64,000 nt of DNA. Source: Ascarosepion bandense. Its lineage: Eukaryota > Mollusca > Cephalopoda > Sepiida > Sepiidae. The stretch spans positions 219,501 through 283,500 of the forward strand of contig JBBBDQ010001937.1 of assembly GCA_037127315.1 (NCBI GenBank), written 5' to 3'. Position numbers and translations under genes: made by a program. Under the pieces are notes generated by a model. The model saw only the letters and a program-made list of their open reading frames with translations. It was not told the origin of the DNA and did not search any database. Shown here in pieces: positions 22,379-33,250 of the stretch. Each line of letters opens with the position of its first letter. Positions within the stretch are counted from its first letter, which is position 1.

Positions 22379-22683
22379 ATGTGCGCTGTGCTGCAGTGGA
22401 TATCGGCTTGGAACGAGAAATCGGAGAGCCGAGTTCGAATTCCAGTTGAATTCGTTACATTCACTTACGCTCAAATACCCTTGGGAAAGGTATTAATCTG
22501 TCTCTTCCCTCCAGTTAGGGGTTAAATAATAGGACAGATTTGGTTCTGTCGCCTTAGTTGGAAACCTGTCTACCGCAGAAAGCAATGGCAAACTACTGCG
22601 GAAAAATCATCTGCCCAGTCAGTCATGTCTCTTTCGAGACATGATCGCCCAAGCGTTTATCACGTATGGCACTTAACTGACTG
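22379..22683 (+). mobile_element. tRNA-derived SINE, full length, with target duplication
   Basis: Head A box CTGCAGTGG at 22390-22399, box B GAGTTCGAATTCC at about 22431-22443, conserved body, and the 3' hairpin 'catgtctctttcgagacatg' (22624-22643), ending '.cttaactgactga'. It is flanked by AAATAGACATTT (22365-22376) and AAATAGAAATTT (22684-22695), a 12-bp target duplication with one mismatch. The related segment near 23148 has AAATAAAAATTT once and no SINE: an empty site. Confidence 0.9.
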
Positions 22684-22699
22684 AAATAGAAATTTATTG

Positions 22700-23000
22700 A
22701 TGGAAAAGAATATGTTTTTTTGGGAGGGGAGGGTGGCGTCGGTGTTCAACGGTGAAGTAATAGGGATTATTCCGCTGCATGTTCTTCGCTGGGTCATCAG
22801 TGTGATAGTGGTAATAAGGTTTTCTTCCATTGCGTACTATTTTTAGATGCCGGGAAGTGATTCTTCCATTGCGTGTTCTTTTCAGACGTCGGAGTTCGAC
22901 AGTGTAGAAGTAGGGTACGTGTTCTTTGGACGTCGGGGTTCACTAGTGGAGAAGCGATTCTTCCATTGTGTGTCCCTTTTCAGCCGACGGGGATCACCAG
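22700..23000. repeat. Short imperfect duplications, no gene
   Basis: 'gattcttccattgcgtgttc' and 'gacgtcgg.gttc' occur two to three times in 22800-22990. Otherwise nothing. Confidence 0.5.
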
Positions 23001-23190
23001 TGAAGCTATAGGGAGATGTTTAATGTCTATTAATACGGCATTGTCTCATACATAACCGAATTCCCTACAACTTAGGATTAGTCGCTATTATTAGAAAATT
23101 AGAGATTGGAATGTGTGGAAGAATAAAAGTATACTTTTTTGTATGTTGAAATAAAAATTTATTAATGGAAAAGTTAATGTTCAATGAGAA
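23001..23190. repeat. Paralogous copy of 22214-22376 plus 22684-22705 (SINE-free)
   Basis: Contains the continuous sequence that is split by the SINE in the first copy. Confidence 0.8.
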
Positions 23191-23423
23191 AACAGGATTG
23201 AAAAGTTAAGGGTATCAAGAGGTCGTAGTAGTCCTTGCAAAAGAGAGTTTATGTGTACGTAGGCAGGAACGTATGTACGTATGTATGTATGAGCGTTTAT
23301 TGTTGCATAGGATAGGAGAGGTGAGAAAATTAGAGACAATAACAGCGATCGCTTGACGTTTGTAAACCTTGCTGCTGATCTTGAGAAGGACTTCCACTCA
23401 GTAATGAACTTGGGTAAGAACTG

Positions 23424-23975
23424 TTTTTTTTTTAAATCATTACACCCCAAGCAAGGCTTTCCACTGCCACTATTACGCATGGCGTTACATAGGGGAAGGT
23501 GAAGAGAAAGACTGGTTAGATATAGGAAATGTCAGAAGGAGGGTGATAGATGGGTAAGGATACCGAGGCTGGGGGTAGATGGGAAGAGTGTTTGAAAGAT
23601 GGTTAGTGTGTTAGAAGGTGTCTTTTGACCTTACATTTAAACTCCTGGAGATTGTAGCCGTCGGCAAAGCAAACATGTGGAAGGGAATTCCACAGTCGGA
23701 AAGTGCGAGAAAAGAAACTGTTGGAGTAGAAATTGCGGTTGCATTTTATCGGTTGCAATCTAAAAGGGAGGGATCTAGTTGCTAATCTAATATCTCGTGC
23801 AAATTAGTACCTAGGGGGCACCAGTGATCTAAGTTCATCGGAACAGAAGCCGTGAAAATATTTACAGAATAGACACAGGGAAGCCACGTTGCGCCGGTGA
23901 GAGAGAGACTGCAGCCGGTCTGCCAAGTCGGTATCGATCACATTACAGACTCTCCGTTGTACTTTGTCAAGACTC
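23424..23975 (-). pseudogene. Jockey/CR1-like LINE, 3' fragment
   Basis: The minus strand reads DKVQRRVCNVIDTDLADRLQ, then HRRNVASLCLFCKYFHGFC, a premature stop just before 23804, then in frame the family C-terminus (SRTFRLWNSLP type) and a stop near 23609. The tail ends with 'cagtggaaagccttgcttgg' and an A-run (poly-T 23424-23433). It belongs to the tail subfamily 'gcgtaatagtggcagtgg', shared with 25945-26995. It is 5'-truncated where it meets the opposite-facing fragment at about 23975-23988. Confidence 0.85.
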
Positions 23976-23987
23976 ATACATTTCAAT

Positions 23988-24783
23988 GCTTCTAAAACGA
24001 AACTTCTGTCAACTATCACAGGCAATCTGTTCTGCTCCCCATAAGCATCAACTAAGCGAGTCTCCCTGAAAGCAATATACTGCGCCTCCCTGACATTACC
24101 CTATCTTCCGACCTCAAGTGGAATCATAACATCGAATCAATAGCTAAATCCACCGCTAGGAAGATTGGGGCACAGTGTCGGGCCTGGAAGTTTTTTTCCG
24201 TCTGAATCCATCTTGCACATATACAAATCAACAATCTGACCGTGCATGGAATACTGTTGTCATTTCTGGTCAGGCACCCCTGCTGTTCGTCTCAGTGTTC
24301 TCGACAGGCTCCAAGGGAGAATCTGTATTGTCCTGACCTGGCAGCTCGACTCCAGCCACTTTCTCACCGGCGCGATGTGGCTTCCATCTGTCTCTTCTAC
24401 AAGTATTCTCATGGCTTCTGCTGTGACGAACTTAGGTCATCACTGCCCACTTCACAAGAATTTACACGTGCAACCAGACTGGCAACAAGATCCCACTCTT
24501 TTACAGTGAAATCAACCAAATGCAAGCAACAATTCTACTCCAACTACTTCTTTTCTCGCACTTCCCGTCCTGCCCTTGGAATTCCCTTCCATATACTTGC
24601 TTTCCAGACGGCTACAACCGCCAGGAATTTCAATGCAATCGTTCTCTTGCCTTTTCTCTGATACTCACTGTAACTGGCTCGTCTTTCTCTTCACTCTCCC
24701 CCCGTCTAAACTTTTATTCTCTTAAGTAGCCCCCTGCGCATCAGTGGCGGTACCGCCTTGCTTGGGGTGAAACGACAAAAAGA
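23988..24783 (+). pseudogene. Jockey/CR1-like LINE, 3' fragment, opposite orientation
   Basis: Begins inside the post-catalytic region ('tctaaaacgaaacttctgtc', compare 26157) and continues through DLKWNHNIESIAKS, the CxHFWSGTPAVRLSVLDRLQ block and HRRDVASICLFYKYSHGFC to the NSLPYTCFPDGYN-type C-terminus, with several frameshifts. The tail has the 12-bp palindrome GGCGGTACCGCC (24746-24757) and an A-rich end at 24783. It lies head to head with the fragment before it. Confidence 0.85.
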
Positions 24784-25084
24784 AAACGGTACGTGTTAAT
24801 TGATCGTCATCTTAACTATCTGACGACGGTCAAACTTTGTCCGTCTTTTATTTCGTTTAAGAATTCACTCACTGATGTGATTCTGGCCTTTCTATTGGAC
24901 GACAAACATTTCACATCGAAGTGTGAGATTTTGCGAGTTTTGTGTGTGTTAAGCAAAGTTTGTAAATTCGAGAAAATTTATTTATTTTTAACAATGAATC
25001 ATATTTGAATTTTAAATGTAGATCTTGTTTTGTTCACTACAAGAGAAACGAATGAAAATCGCAAGACGCAGTTCCATGAAGGGA
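24784..25084. other. No recognised gene
   Basis: About 300 bp of unassigned sequence between the LINE tail and the purine tract. Confidence 0.4.
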
Positions 25085-25935
25085 AAAAAGTGAAGGAAAA
25101 TAAAAAATACGGAAATTAAAGCTAAGCTAAAAAAGAAGACCAAAATGATGAAAAACATAACAGGTAAAAAAGAGCGAAAGAAGCAAAGATGAGTAACAAG
25201 ATAATATGAAAAGGAAAAAAAGACGTGGAGAAATAGATGGCGATGGTGGAGGAGAGATTAAAAACGGAATGTGGAAAAAGTTGATGAGAAGAAATAGAAA
25301 AAGGAGAATAGGAAAAACAAGAAAAAGAAGATAACGAAGAAGAATGGAAAAAGAATGAAAAGAAAAAAGAAGGACGAAGCAAAAGAAGAAGGAAAAGAAA
25401 ACAAAATCAAAGAAGAAAAGAAAAAGAACAAAAAGTAGCAAAAAAGAAAAGTAAGAATTAGAAAGAGAAGAATGAGAAAAGAAAGAAAAAGAAGAAAGGA
25501 CGAAAAAAGAAAGAAAAAAGAATAAAAGGAAAAAATAGAAAAATTGCGAATAATATGAAGATGAAAAAGAAGAAAAATGTAAAGTACATAAAAAGAAGAA
25601 ATAAAGAAGAAAAAATAGAAGAAAAAAGGAAAAAGAAAGAGAAGAAAATGAAAGAAAAATAGAAAAGATAGAAGAAAATTAAGAATAATAGGAAGATAAA
25701 AAAGAAGATAAAAAGAACAAAAGAAGGGAAAGAAAAGAAAGAATGTAAAAGAAAAGAGATAGAGAAAAAACAATAAATAAAAGGAAAGGAAAGAAAGAAG
25801 AAAATAAAGAAAAAACGATAAAGATAAAGAAGAAGAAAAAATATAGAAAAAGAAAAGAAAAAGAAAAAGAAAAAGAAAAGAAGAAAAAAAGAAGTAATAT
25901 GAATAAGAAAGTAAAAAACCGAAGAACAACAAAAA
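25085..25935. repeat. Long polypurine tract (GAAA-rich)
   Basis: About 850 bp in which the plus strand is almost all A and G, in irregular GAAAA/GAAGAA words. It produces minus-strand FFFLFF-type open frames up to 235 codons, which are compositional artefacts. It ends exactly where the LINE fragment at 25945 begins. Confidence 0.9.
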
Positions 25936-25944
25936 ATAAAATAA

Positions 25945-26995
25945 AATTATTTTACAATTCAACATTGATCTACATTAATGATCTCCCTGATACCATAAGA
26001 TCCCAAGTAGGTATGTACGCCGATAACACCACAGTTTACTCTCGCCTCGATCAAAAATCTGGTGTGGACGACAAAGCTAACCTTGCAGCCGAGCTTGGAA
26101 AGAACCTCCAATCCTTAATGGACTGGGATAAAAAATGGCTCGTAAATTTTAATGTTTCTAAAACGAAGCTACTATCAATTAATCACCATAGACAATCGCA
26201 CCTACCTCCTATTCGCATGGACCAGGCTTGCCTCCCAGTGACTAAAACACTACGCCTCCCTAGTCTCACACTCTCAGCGGACCTCAAGTGTAATGGCTAT
26301 ATCGAATCCATTGCTAAATCTGCTGCTATGAAAGTCGGTTCTCTGTGCAGGGCCCTGAGGTTTTTGCCGTTTGAATCTATCCTGCACATTTATAAATCTA
26401 CCATCCTCCCGTGCATTGAATACTGCTGCCATATCTGGTCGGGTGCCCCTGCTATTCTTCTTGGGCTTCTAGACAAGGTACAGCGGAGGATCTGTAATGT
26501 GATCGATACCGACTTAGCAGACCGCCTGCAGTCTCTCTCTTACCGGCGCGACGTGGCTTCCCTGTGTCTCTTCTAAAAATACTTTCACGGCTTCTGCTCC
26601 GATGAACTTAGATCACTGGTGCCCCCTAGGTTCGAATTTGCACGAGATACTAGATTAGCAACTAGATCCCACTCTTTTACAGTGAAACCGATAAAATGCA
26701 ACAGCAACTTTTACTCCAACAGTTTCTTTTCTCGCACTTTCCGACTGTGGAATTCTCTTCCACATGACTGCTTCCCCGACGGCTACAATCTCCAGGAGTT
26801 TAAATGTAAGGTCAATAGACACCTCCTAACAAACTAACTTCCATTCTTTCAAACACTCTTCCCACCCAACCAACTATCTATCACCCCCCCCCCCGCTTCT
26901 AACCACTCTTCCTATTTACCACCCCCTATGTAGCCCCAAGCGCAATAGTGGCAGTGGAATGCCTTGCTTGGGGTGAAATGATTAAAAAAAAAAAT
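25945..26995 (+). pseudogene. Jockey/CR1-like LINE, RT C-terminal half with tail
   Basis: Starts within the reverse transcriptase palm at LIYINDLPDTIRSQVG and motif C, here YADN (26016-26027) in place of the catalytic YADD. The frame stays open through KNLQSLMDWDKKWLVNFNVSKT, LSADLKCNGYIESIAKS and the ILHIYKSTILPCIEYCCHIWSG block to TAA at 26574-26576, which replaces a TAC seen in sister copies. It resumes in frame to the SRTFRLWNSLPHDCFPDGYN C-terminus and stop at 26837. A 150-bp tail and A-run follow. One nonsense change and the D-to-N change make it dead, yet it is the best-preserved C-terminal half in the window. Confidence 0.9.
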
Positions 26996-27029
26996 TTATA
27001 ATGCACCAAACATGAATGAGGTAAAAAAA

Positions 27030-27326
27030 TGCAGTGGATATCCGCTCGGAACGATAAATCGGGGGCACCGAGTTCGAATTCCAGTTGAATCCATTGCATT
27101 CACTTACGCACAAATACCCTTGGGAAAGGTATTATTCCGTCTCTTCCTTCCAGTTATGGGTTGAATAACAGGACTGATTGGGTTCTATAGCCTTGGATGG
27201 CAATCAATTAACCGCAGAAAAAATGGCAACCTACTGCGGGATAATCTTCTGCCAAGTCAGTCATGTCTCTATTGAGACATGGCCGCCCAAGCGTGTATCA
27301 CGTATGGCTCTTAACTAACTGACTGA
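27030..27326 (+). mobile_element. tRNA-derived SINE, nearly full length
   Basis: Begins at GCAGTGGATATCCGCTCGG (first few bases missing), box B GAGTTCGAATTCC near 27069, ends '.cttaactaactgactgaa'. Its 3' half is the founder-type unit of the tandem array that follows. Confidence 0.85.
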
Positions 27327-28230
27327 ATAAAATAGTTGGAAATATAATTAAACTTCTACTAGGCCTAAAGTGGGGGATCGATTTTCTAGTGTTATGAAGT
27401 AATAAACTGATTCCCACTAATTACTACTTAATGATATAATACATCTCTTCCCACTCAAGCTACGAGTCAAATAACAGGACAGATTAGGTTCTATAGCCAT
27501 GGATGGCAACCAATTGACCGCAGAAAAAAATGGCAACCTACTGCGGGAGAATCTTCTGCCAAGTCAGTTATGTCTCTTTTGAGGCTTGTATCAAGTATGG
27601 CAATTAACTAACTGACTAAATAAAATAGTTGGAAACAATTAAATTTCTACTGGGCCTAAATTGGGGGATCGGTTTTCTATTGTTATGAAGTAATAAACTG
27701 ATCCCCTATTAATAACTACGTAATAATATAATACAACTCTTCTCCTTTTAACTATGAGTCAAATAATAGAACATATTAGGTTTTATAACCTTGGCTGACA
27801 ATCAGTCTACCACAGAAAGCAATGACAACCTATTGTGAGATAATGTTCTGCCCAGTCAGTCATGTCTCTTTCGAGACATGATCACCCAAAGCGTGTATCA
27901 CGTATAACACATAACTGACTGAATATAATAGTTGAAAACATAATTAAGGCTTCTCCTGGTCATAAAGAGGGTGATCAGTTTTCTATTGTTATGAAGTAAT
28001 AAACAGATCTCCCACTAATCACTACGTAATAATATAATACATCACTTCTCCTTCTAGCCATGAGTCAAATCACAGGACAGATTGGGTTCTATAGCCTTGG
28101 CTGACAACCAGTCTACCGCCAAAAACAATGGCAATCTACTGAGGGATAATTTTCTGCCCAGTCAGTTATGTCTCTTGAAAGACATGATCATCCAAGGCGT
28201 GTATCACGTATGGCACTTTAACTGACTGAC
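27326..28230 (+). repeat. Tandem array of SINE 3' halves with a hairpin spacer (3 units)
   Basis: Three units with lengths of about 292, 304 and 307 bp. Each is a spacer ('ataaaatagttggaaa...', with GGGGGATC.GTTTT and AAACTGATCCCC arms) followed by the SINE 3' half ('gagtcaaataacaggacag' to 'aactgactga'). The tRNA-like head is absent from all three. Confidence 0.85.
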
Positions 28231-29013
28231 TAAAGTTTAATCATAAGACAGAAAAATACCATTTTTTTCTTATCTCCACTTTTGACTTTGTGAAACTTTT
28301 AGTACATTTTTTTAGAAAATAATTATCGTTCTTCGCTATGGGGTCGCAGACTTTTTGAATTTAAGCGCAATATCAGACCGCCGTCGAGGTCACCTCAAAT
28401 ATAGAGTTGAGCTGGCTAGATGTAACCTTAAATTATATGCTAGCATTATCTTTTTTTCGCATTTCTTGCATGTAGAACTCCCTTCCGACTCCATCATTTC
28501 CAGTCAGCAAAAATTTAAATGAAGTTTTATCCATTATGTACGGAACCTCTAAATAATTATTTCACAACTTGTAAACATGTGTATCTTAGTGTGATTTACT
28601 CCCTATTAGGGTGATACCTATTAAACAAAATTAAATTAAATTCTCGAGAATATTAAATTTTCGTTTGTATCAAATTTTTAAATTGAAAAAAACAACACCG
28701 AATCAGATTTTTAATATATCCTCTCTAAAAATAATTTGTGCATGGCTTTCAAATTTTATGTGTGAATATTTTATTCCACATGGGTGCAATCGAAAAATGA
28801 ACGTACAGAAAATATTTAATCATATTTTGATTCGTACTGATGCCATTTTGAAGTTCACCCTTACCCTTTTAAAACGCTAATTGGCAAACACAAACTAATG
28901 GTTGGCAGTTTTTATTGTCACGCAAATTAAGCCTTAATTTTTTTCTTGTTCGTTTGACACGAAACAAAATAATATAACATCTATGATGCAATGAAAACGT
29001 GAGAATTTGAAAG

Positions 29014-29016
<3 letters not shown>
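28231..29016. other. No recognised gene
   Basis: AT-rich, one short open frame at 28665-28880 without domain. Confidence 0.45.

Positions 29017-29061
<45 letters not shown>
29017..29061. repeat. (TA)n microsatellite
   Basis: Pure TA. Confidence 0.95.
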
Positions 29062-29063
<2 letters not shown>

Positions 29064-29204
29064 AGTGAAGCAGACTCAAGTTTGTTTTTTTTAGTGCTCT
29101 GGCATTTATTTTATTATAAACAGTGCTCAATATAATGAGTATTATAGAGCTTAATATAATATAATTATATGGTTATATATCAATTTTATATTGCAACATG
29201 GAAA

Positions 29205-29245
29205 TTTCTATGTTTCGAGATAGGTTCTCATCATCAGGCAATGTT
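29205..29245 (-). ncRNA. Hammerhead-like core, weak
   Basis: On the minus strand CTGATGA (complement of 29231-29237) is followed by GAGA/TCTC pairing with a short loop and GAAAC (complement of 29212-29216). The stem-II start has an unpaired base and stem III is not obvious. The surrounding 29095-29284 is an unassigned AT-rich element that abuts the truncated LINE. Confidence 0.3.
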
Positions 29246-29265
29246 GGTGTGGTTGTGCAGATTGT

Positions 29266-31576
29266 TTACATTCCCCGTGTTAAGTATTTCCCGGCCCTGC
29301 ACAGAGAGCCGATTTTCATAGCTGCGGATTTAGCAATGGATTCGACGTAGTCATTCCACTTGAGGTCCGCTGAGAGTGTCAGGCCAAGCAGGTGTAGTGA
29401 TTTACTCTCTGGGAGGCAAGCCTGTTGTCTGTGGTGCTTAATTGACTGCGGCTTCGTTTTGGAAGAATTGAATTTTACGAGCCATTTCTTACCCCAATCC
29501 ACCTCGGAGGTCCTTCTCAAGCTTGGCAAGGAGGTTCGCCTTGTCACCAACATCAGATTGTCACCAACAACAGATTTCTGATCGAGGCAAGAGTAAACTG
29601 TGGCATCATCGGCGTAGATGCCTACTTGTGATCTTATGGCATCGGGGAGATCATTGATATAGATTAGAAAGAGCGTAGGACCTAGGATAGAGCCTTGGGG
29701 TACACTCGCGTTTGTAGGGTAGTTCTGGGAGTCATGTCCGTTTAATACCATCTTCAGTTTGCGGTTAGAGAGGAATGACCGGATTAAGTCCAACAAAAGT
29801 CCAGTTATGCCATAGCTTCGCAGTTTCCGGTGAACGCCGGCATGCCATACTCTGTCGAATGCTTTACAGATATCCAAGGCGACGGTTCGGGCTTTACCAT
29901 TCTTGTCGAGAGCCTGGTATATATACTGGGTGATGGTCGTTAGCATATCAGCAGTAGACCTGGTGAAGCGGAAGCCATACTGTTTGTCCGAGAGGAGCCC
30001 GTGGGCTGTGAGATGTTGAACGACCTCGGCATTGATAATGGCTTCGAACACTTTGCCGAAGATCGGAAGAAGGCTGATGGGTAAGTAATTTGGGGGGTCC
30101 GATGGTCCACCAGTGTTCTTGAATATTGGAACCACAGAAAAAGACTTCCAACAGGCAGGAAAGCAGGAGGAAGATAGGCAGAGGTTGTAGAGCTTAGAAA
30201 GGATAGAGGAGAGTTCAGGGGCACAATTCTTCAAAACTATGATTGGGATTCCATCCCCACCACTCGCTTAGGGAGGGTCCAGTTTTGAGATTATGTTAGA
30301 AATCAGCGAGGGCGTGATGTGGACGTCATTCAATTGGGCCTCAGCTCTAGATGGGAAATCGGGTGTATGGATTCCAGACGAATCCAGAGTCGAATTGGTC
30401 GAGAATCTATGGGCAAAACATTCAGCCTTGTCTGCGGAGGAGGTGAGGACCTCAAACTCGTTTATTAGTGGGGGTATTGAGGACTTACTCTTGCTAAACA
30501 CGCGTTTGCAGAGCCGCCAGTAGTCTTTGGTACCGAACTTGAAGGATGCTATGCGCTGCTTCATCCTGGCAGCAAACAGCATCTTAGCTTCGTTAAGTAT
30601 CTTTTTACACTGAGTCGAAAAGGCGCCTGTTTTGGTCCGACAAGTGGCTACCATAAAGCCGGAAGAAGTGATTCCGGTGGGCAATGGCGGCCGCGCAAGC
30701 GGGCGAGAACCAGGGAGACGAATGGGATTTAAGCTGAAATTTTCTGGCAGGGATGAATGCATCGATACCAGCCTTAACCCAGGAGGAGACCTCTGATGCA
30801 CAGTCTTCAATAGGAAGACTAAAAACATTGTTCCAAGGGACGTCACAGAGGAAGTCTCGGAACGAATCCCAGTCTGCTCTTTGATAGCAGTAGGATATTC
30901 TGTTTGTCTGGGTTTCTTGTGTAGGGGTGGAAGTGAAGCAGAGGTCTAGTAGCGAGTCCCTTCCGTTAGGGCTATTGGAGAAACGCGTGGGAAATCCACC
31001 ACTTGCGTAAGGGACTGGGAGATTGAAAAATTAAAGGTGTGGACACCAGCAGGGTCGGTTACAGAGTTTTCCAGCCACTTAGTGTGGTGGGCGTTAAAGT
31101 CGCCAAATACCAAAATATGGGTGCGAAGAAATGGCCTTGTCGATATTGTCAGAGATGCTGTCAAGTACCGAACAGTCATAGGAGGAGGGAGCGCGGTAGA
31201 GGAAGAAGAGATAGCTAACAGAGTTTAGAAGTGAGAGACGGAAGCACATGAAAGACTGGTTCAGGGATTAGAGAGACGTTACTCTAGCTAGGAGGAGGTG
31301 TTCACTGACATATACACCAAGCTCATGCATATGGACGTTGGAGTCCTTCCTAGAGAGGGGAAGGTAACCAGGAACATATAACTCAGAGGAGGGGATAGAC
31401 GGGTCAAGGTCAGTTTCACATAGGGCTAAGATATCAGGGGAGTTAGTTTGGAGGAATGCTTCTACGCTATAAAAGTTAGTGCGGATACCGCGTATGTTAG
31501 TGAAGGAGACACAGAGAGGTTTGGGCGTTTTCCGAGTAGCTGGTTTGATTTTGGTATTTTGTTGGTTCTTTTTCAC
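29266..31576 (-). pseudogene. Jockey/CR1-like LINE ORF2: APE endonuclease plus reverse transcriptase
   Basis: Read on minus. 31576-31268 gives the endonuclease start (VSFTNIRGIRTNFYSVEAF, ALCETDLDP). 31179-30946 gives FGDFNAHHTKW and the end of the endonuclease. 30846-30268 is the linker to the polymerase. 30234-29266 is the palm: SLLPIFGKVFE, motif A LDICKAFDRVW (about residues 120-130 of that frame), motif B SVPQGSILGP (177-186) and motif C YADD (207-210). Breaks: a frame change near 31268-31179, a shift out of frame around 30950 and back near 30850, and an in-frame TAA at 30268. A 17-bp tandem duplication at 29541-29574 scrambles the part after motif C. The C-terminal domain and 3' tail are missing beyond about 29294. 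Catalytic residues of the palm survive. Confidence 0.9.
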
Positions 31577-32032
31577 GGTGTTTTGGTTGAGGAGAGAGGA
31601 CTAGGGCAGAATCAGTTGGTTACTATTTGCAGCATGTGAGGAATGAAGACTAGCGCAGCCTGCAGCATAATGTGGCCTCGGCGTTGCCCACCGGAGGTTC
31701 ATGAAGGGACGCCCGTCAATGCGCAATATGGCACTACAGGAACCCCGATATTATTCAACTGTTGATAAGAGCAGCCTCTCAAGACGCTACGCAAGAGTTC
31801 GGGCTCCCAACTACCAGTCGGAAGCAGCAACCAGGAAACTGCCAACCCGGTACGCTCAGAATGGAGAGACATTGCCATCACACTCACTAATAGCAAAGAG
31901 CTTCCAATTGAACTACCACTAAGACCGAAGGAGGCGGTAGAAGGACCGGGAACCCCTTCCAAACAAGAAACAAGGTGATCACCTCTACTCCTGTTTAATA
32001 GAAGGGGGTGGAGTGTGAAACCGGGCGATAGT
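31577..32032 (-). mobile_element. 5' region of the LINE at 29266-31576
   Basis: About 450 bp upstream of the endonuclease frame. The distal end (32032 downward on minus: 'ctatcgcccggtttcacact') matches the heads of the SINE-like elements at 19443 and 34668, so it is the true 5' end. The open frame 31962-31699 has no recognisable domain; ORF1 is not identified. Confidence 0.7.
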
Positions 32033-32289
32033 AGGTATTATCTACTCCAATTTGGAAAAAAAGTGGTGAGTTAACTAAGTTTAACTTAGTTAAAGTCCAA
32101 AGACATTTCTTTGAAAATTACAAAAGACACTTGTTCAAATGAACCATAGAATCAAGCAAAAAATAGTAAAAGAATACATAACTTTAGCGAGTTTCAAAAA
32201 ATCAAAAAATCAAAAAATCTTTCCAACCCAGCTTACCCCTCTCACCTTTACATGCCATTTGGTCAAATAAACTTATTTTGCCATTTTGG

Positions 32290-33250
32290 TCATAAATGAC
32301 TGCGAGTTTTACATTTAAATTCTTGGAGATTGTAACTGTTTTGCAGATGGTTACATAGGAGGAAAGTTATGAGAAAGTGACCAGCTCTATGAGGTGTCAG
32401 AAAGTTGGTAAGAGAAGCATGAGAATACTGATGAGTATGGAGTGGACGCAGAAAGGAGCATGTGAAAGAGTATGAAGGTTAGTGAGATAGGAAATTACGA
32501 TTGCATCTAAATTCTTGGAGATTGTAGCTGTTTTGCAGGGGGTTACAAAGGAGGAAAGTTATAAAAAGAATAACAGGTTGTAGGGTATGTCCGGAAGTGG
32601 GTAAGAGAAGGATGAGGATACTGATGAGAGTGGAGTGAATGGATCCATGTTTTTCGCGCACTTATTGAACCAATCTTACTCTATGGATCTGAAACTTGGA
32701 CTCTTTCAGCAAAACAACAGCGCCGTTTAGATGGATGTTATACTCGTCTTCTCAGAAGAGTACTTGATCTTTCATGGCGAAACCACCCAACTCTAGAAAT
32801 AATATATGGAGACCTACCAAGAGTATCAACCTTAGTTCAAAAGAGTCGTGTCCAGTTTGCTGGGCATTGTGCACGTGCCACAGATGAACTTGTTTCATCG
32901 ATTGTAATATGGAGGCACCCATCATCTCACAATCGATCTCGTGTATTAACCTTTCCAGACAGGATACATAGAGATACATCTATCGCCAAGGAAGACCTTA
33001 CAGGAGCTATGACAAATAGGGAATACTGGAAGGGTGTAGTGAGTTCTATTTCGGCCGAGGTCGAGGATGATGATGATGATGGAGTGGACGGAGAAATGTG
33101 CATGAGATACAGGATGCAGGTTAGTGAGATAGGAAATGACTTTTGAATTTACATTTGAATTCTTGGAAATTATAGCTGTCGGGAAAGCAAGTAAATAGAA
33201 GGGAGTTCCACAGGCGGGAGGTGCGAAAAAAGAAGCTGCTGGAAACTAAT
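32290..33250 (-). repeat. Degraded tandem copies of LINE 3' sequence
   Basis: 'aattcttggagattgtagctg' (the complement of the FPDGYNLQ codons region) occurs at 32319, 32511 and 33159, each with a trailing 'gaggaaagttat..' or equivalent. The first two copies have a 192-bp period. The second interval is enlarged by the insertion at 32644-33080. Confidence 0.7.
32644..33080 (+). pseudogene. LINE C-terminal fragment of another family, nested
   Basis: One open frame without an ATG start runs from 32649. It reads RALIEPILLYGSETWTLSAK, then LDGCYTRLLRRVLDLSW, EIIYGDLPRVSTLVQKSRVQ and FAGHCARATDELVSS, and ends in TNREYWKGVVSSISAEVED. A (GAT)n tail at 33067-33080 looks like a LINE 3' microsatellite tail. 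It is flanked by TGGAGTGAATGGA (32631-32643) and TGGAGTGGACGGA (33080-33092), a likely 13-bp target duplication. The frame is uninterrupted for about 430 bp, so the insertion is younger than its host repeats. 5'-truncated; clade unresolved. Confidence 0.75.

Noticed and set aside
22379..22460. A tRNA gene
   Set aside because: A- and B-box motifs are present but the sequence is the head of a repeated SINE with a target duplication, not a free tRNA.
23424..24783. Twin-priming inversion of one LINE
   Set aside because: Both halves contain the same 3' region and their own tails, of different subfamilies, which twin priming does not produce.
25258..25965. 235-codon minus-strand frame
   Set aside because: Low-complexity product of a polypurine tract.
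31699..31962. ORF1 (gag-like) of the LINE
   Set aside because: No zinc knuckle or other ORF1 feature; the frame lies in the 5' region and is not supported.
32420..32450. ACTGATGAG as a hammerhead core
   Set aside because: No GAAA partner at the right distance; the phrase is part of the decayed LINE tandem repeat and recurs at 32620 without ribozyme features.
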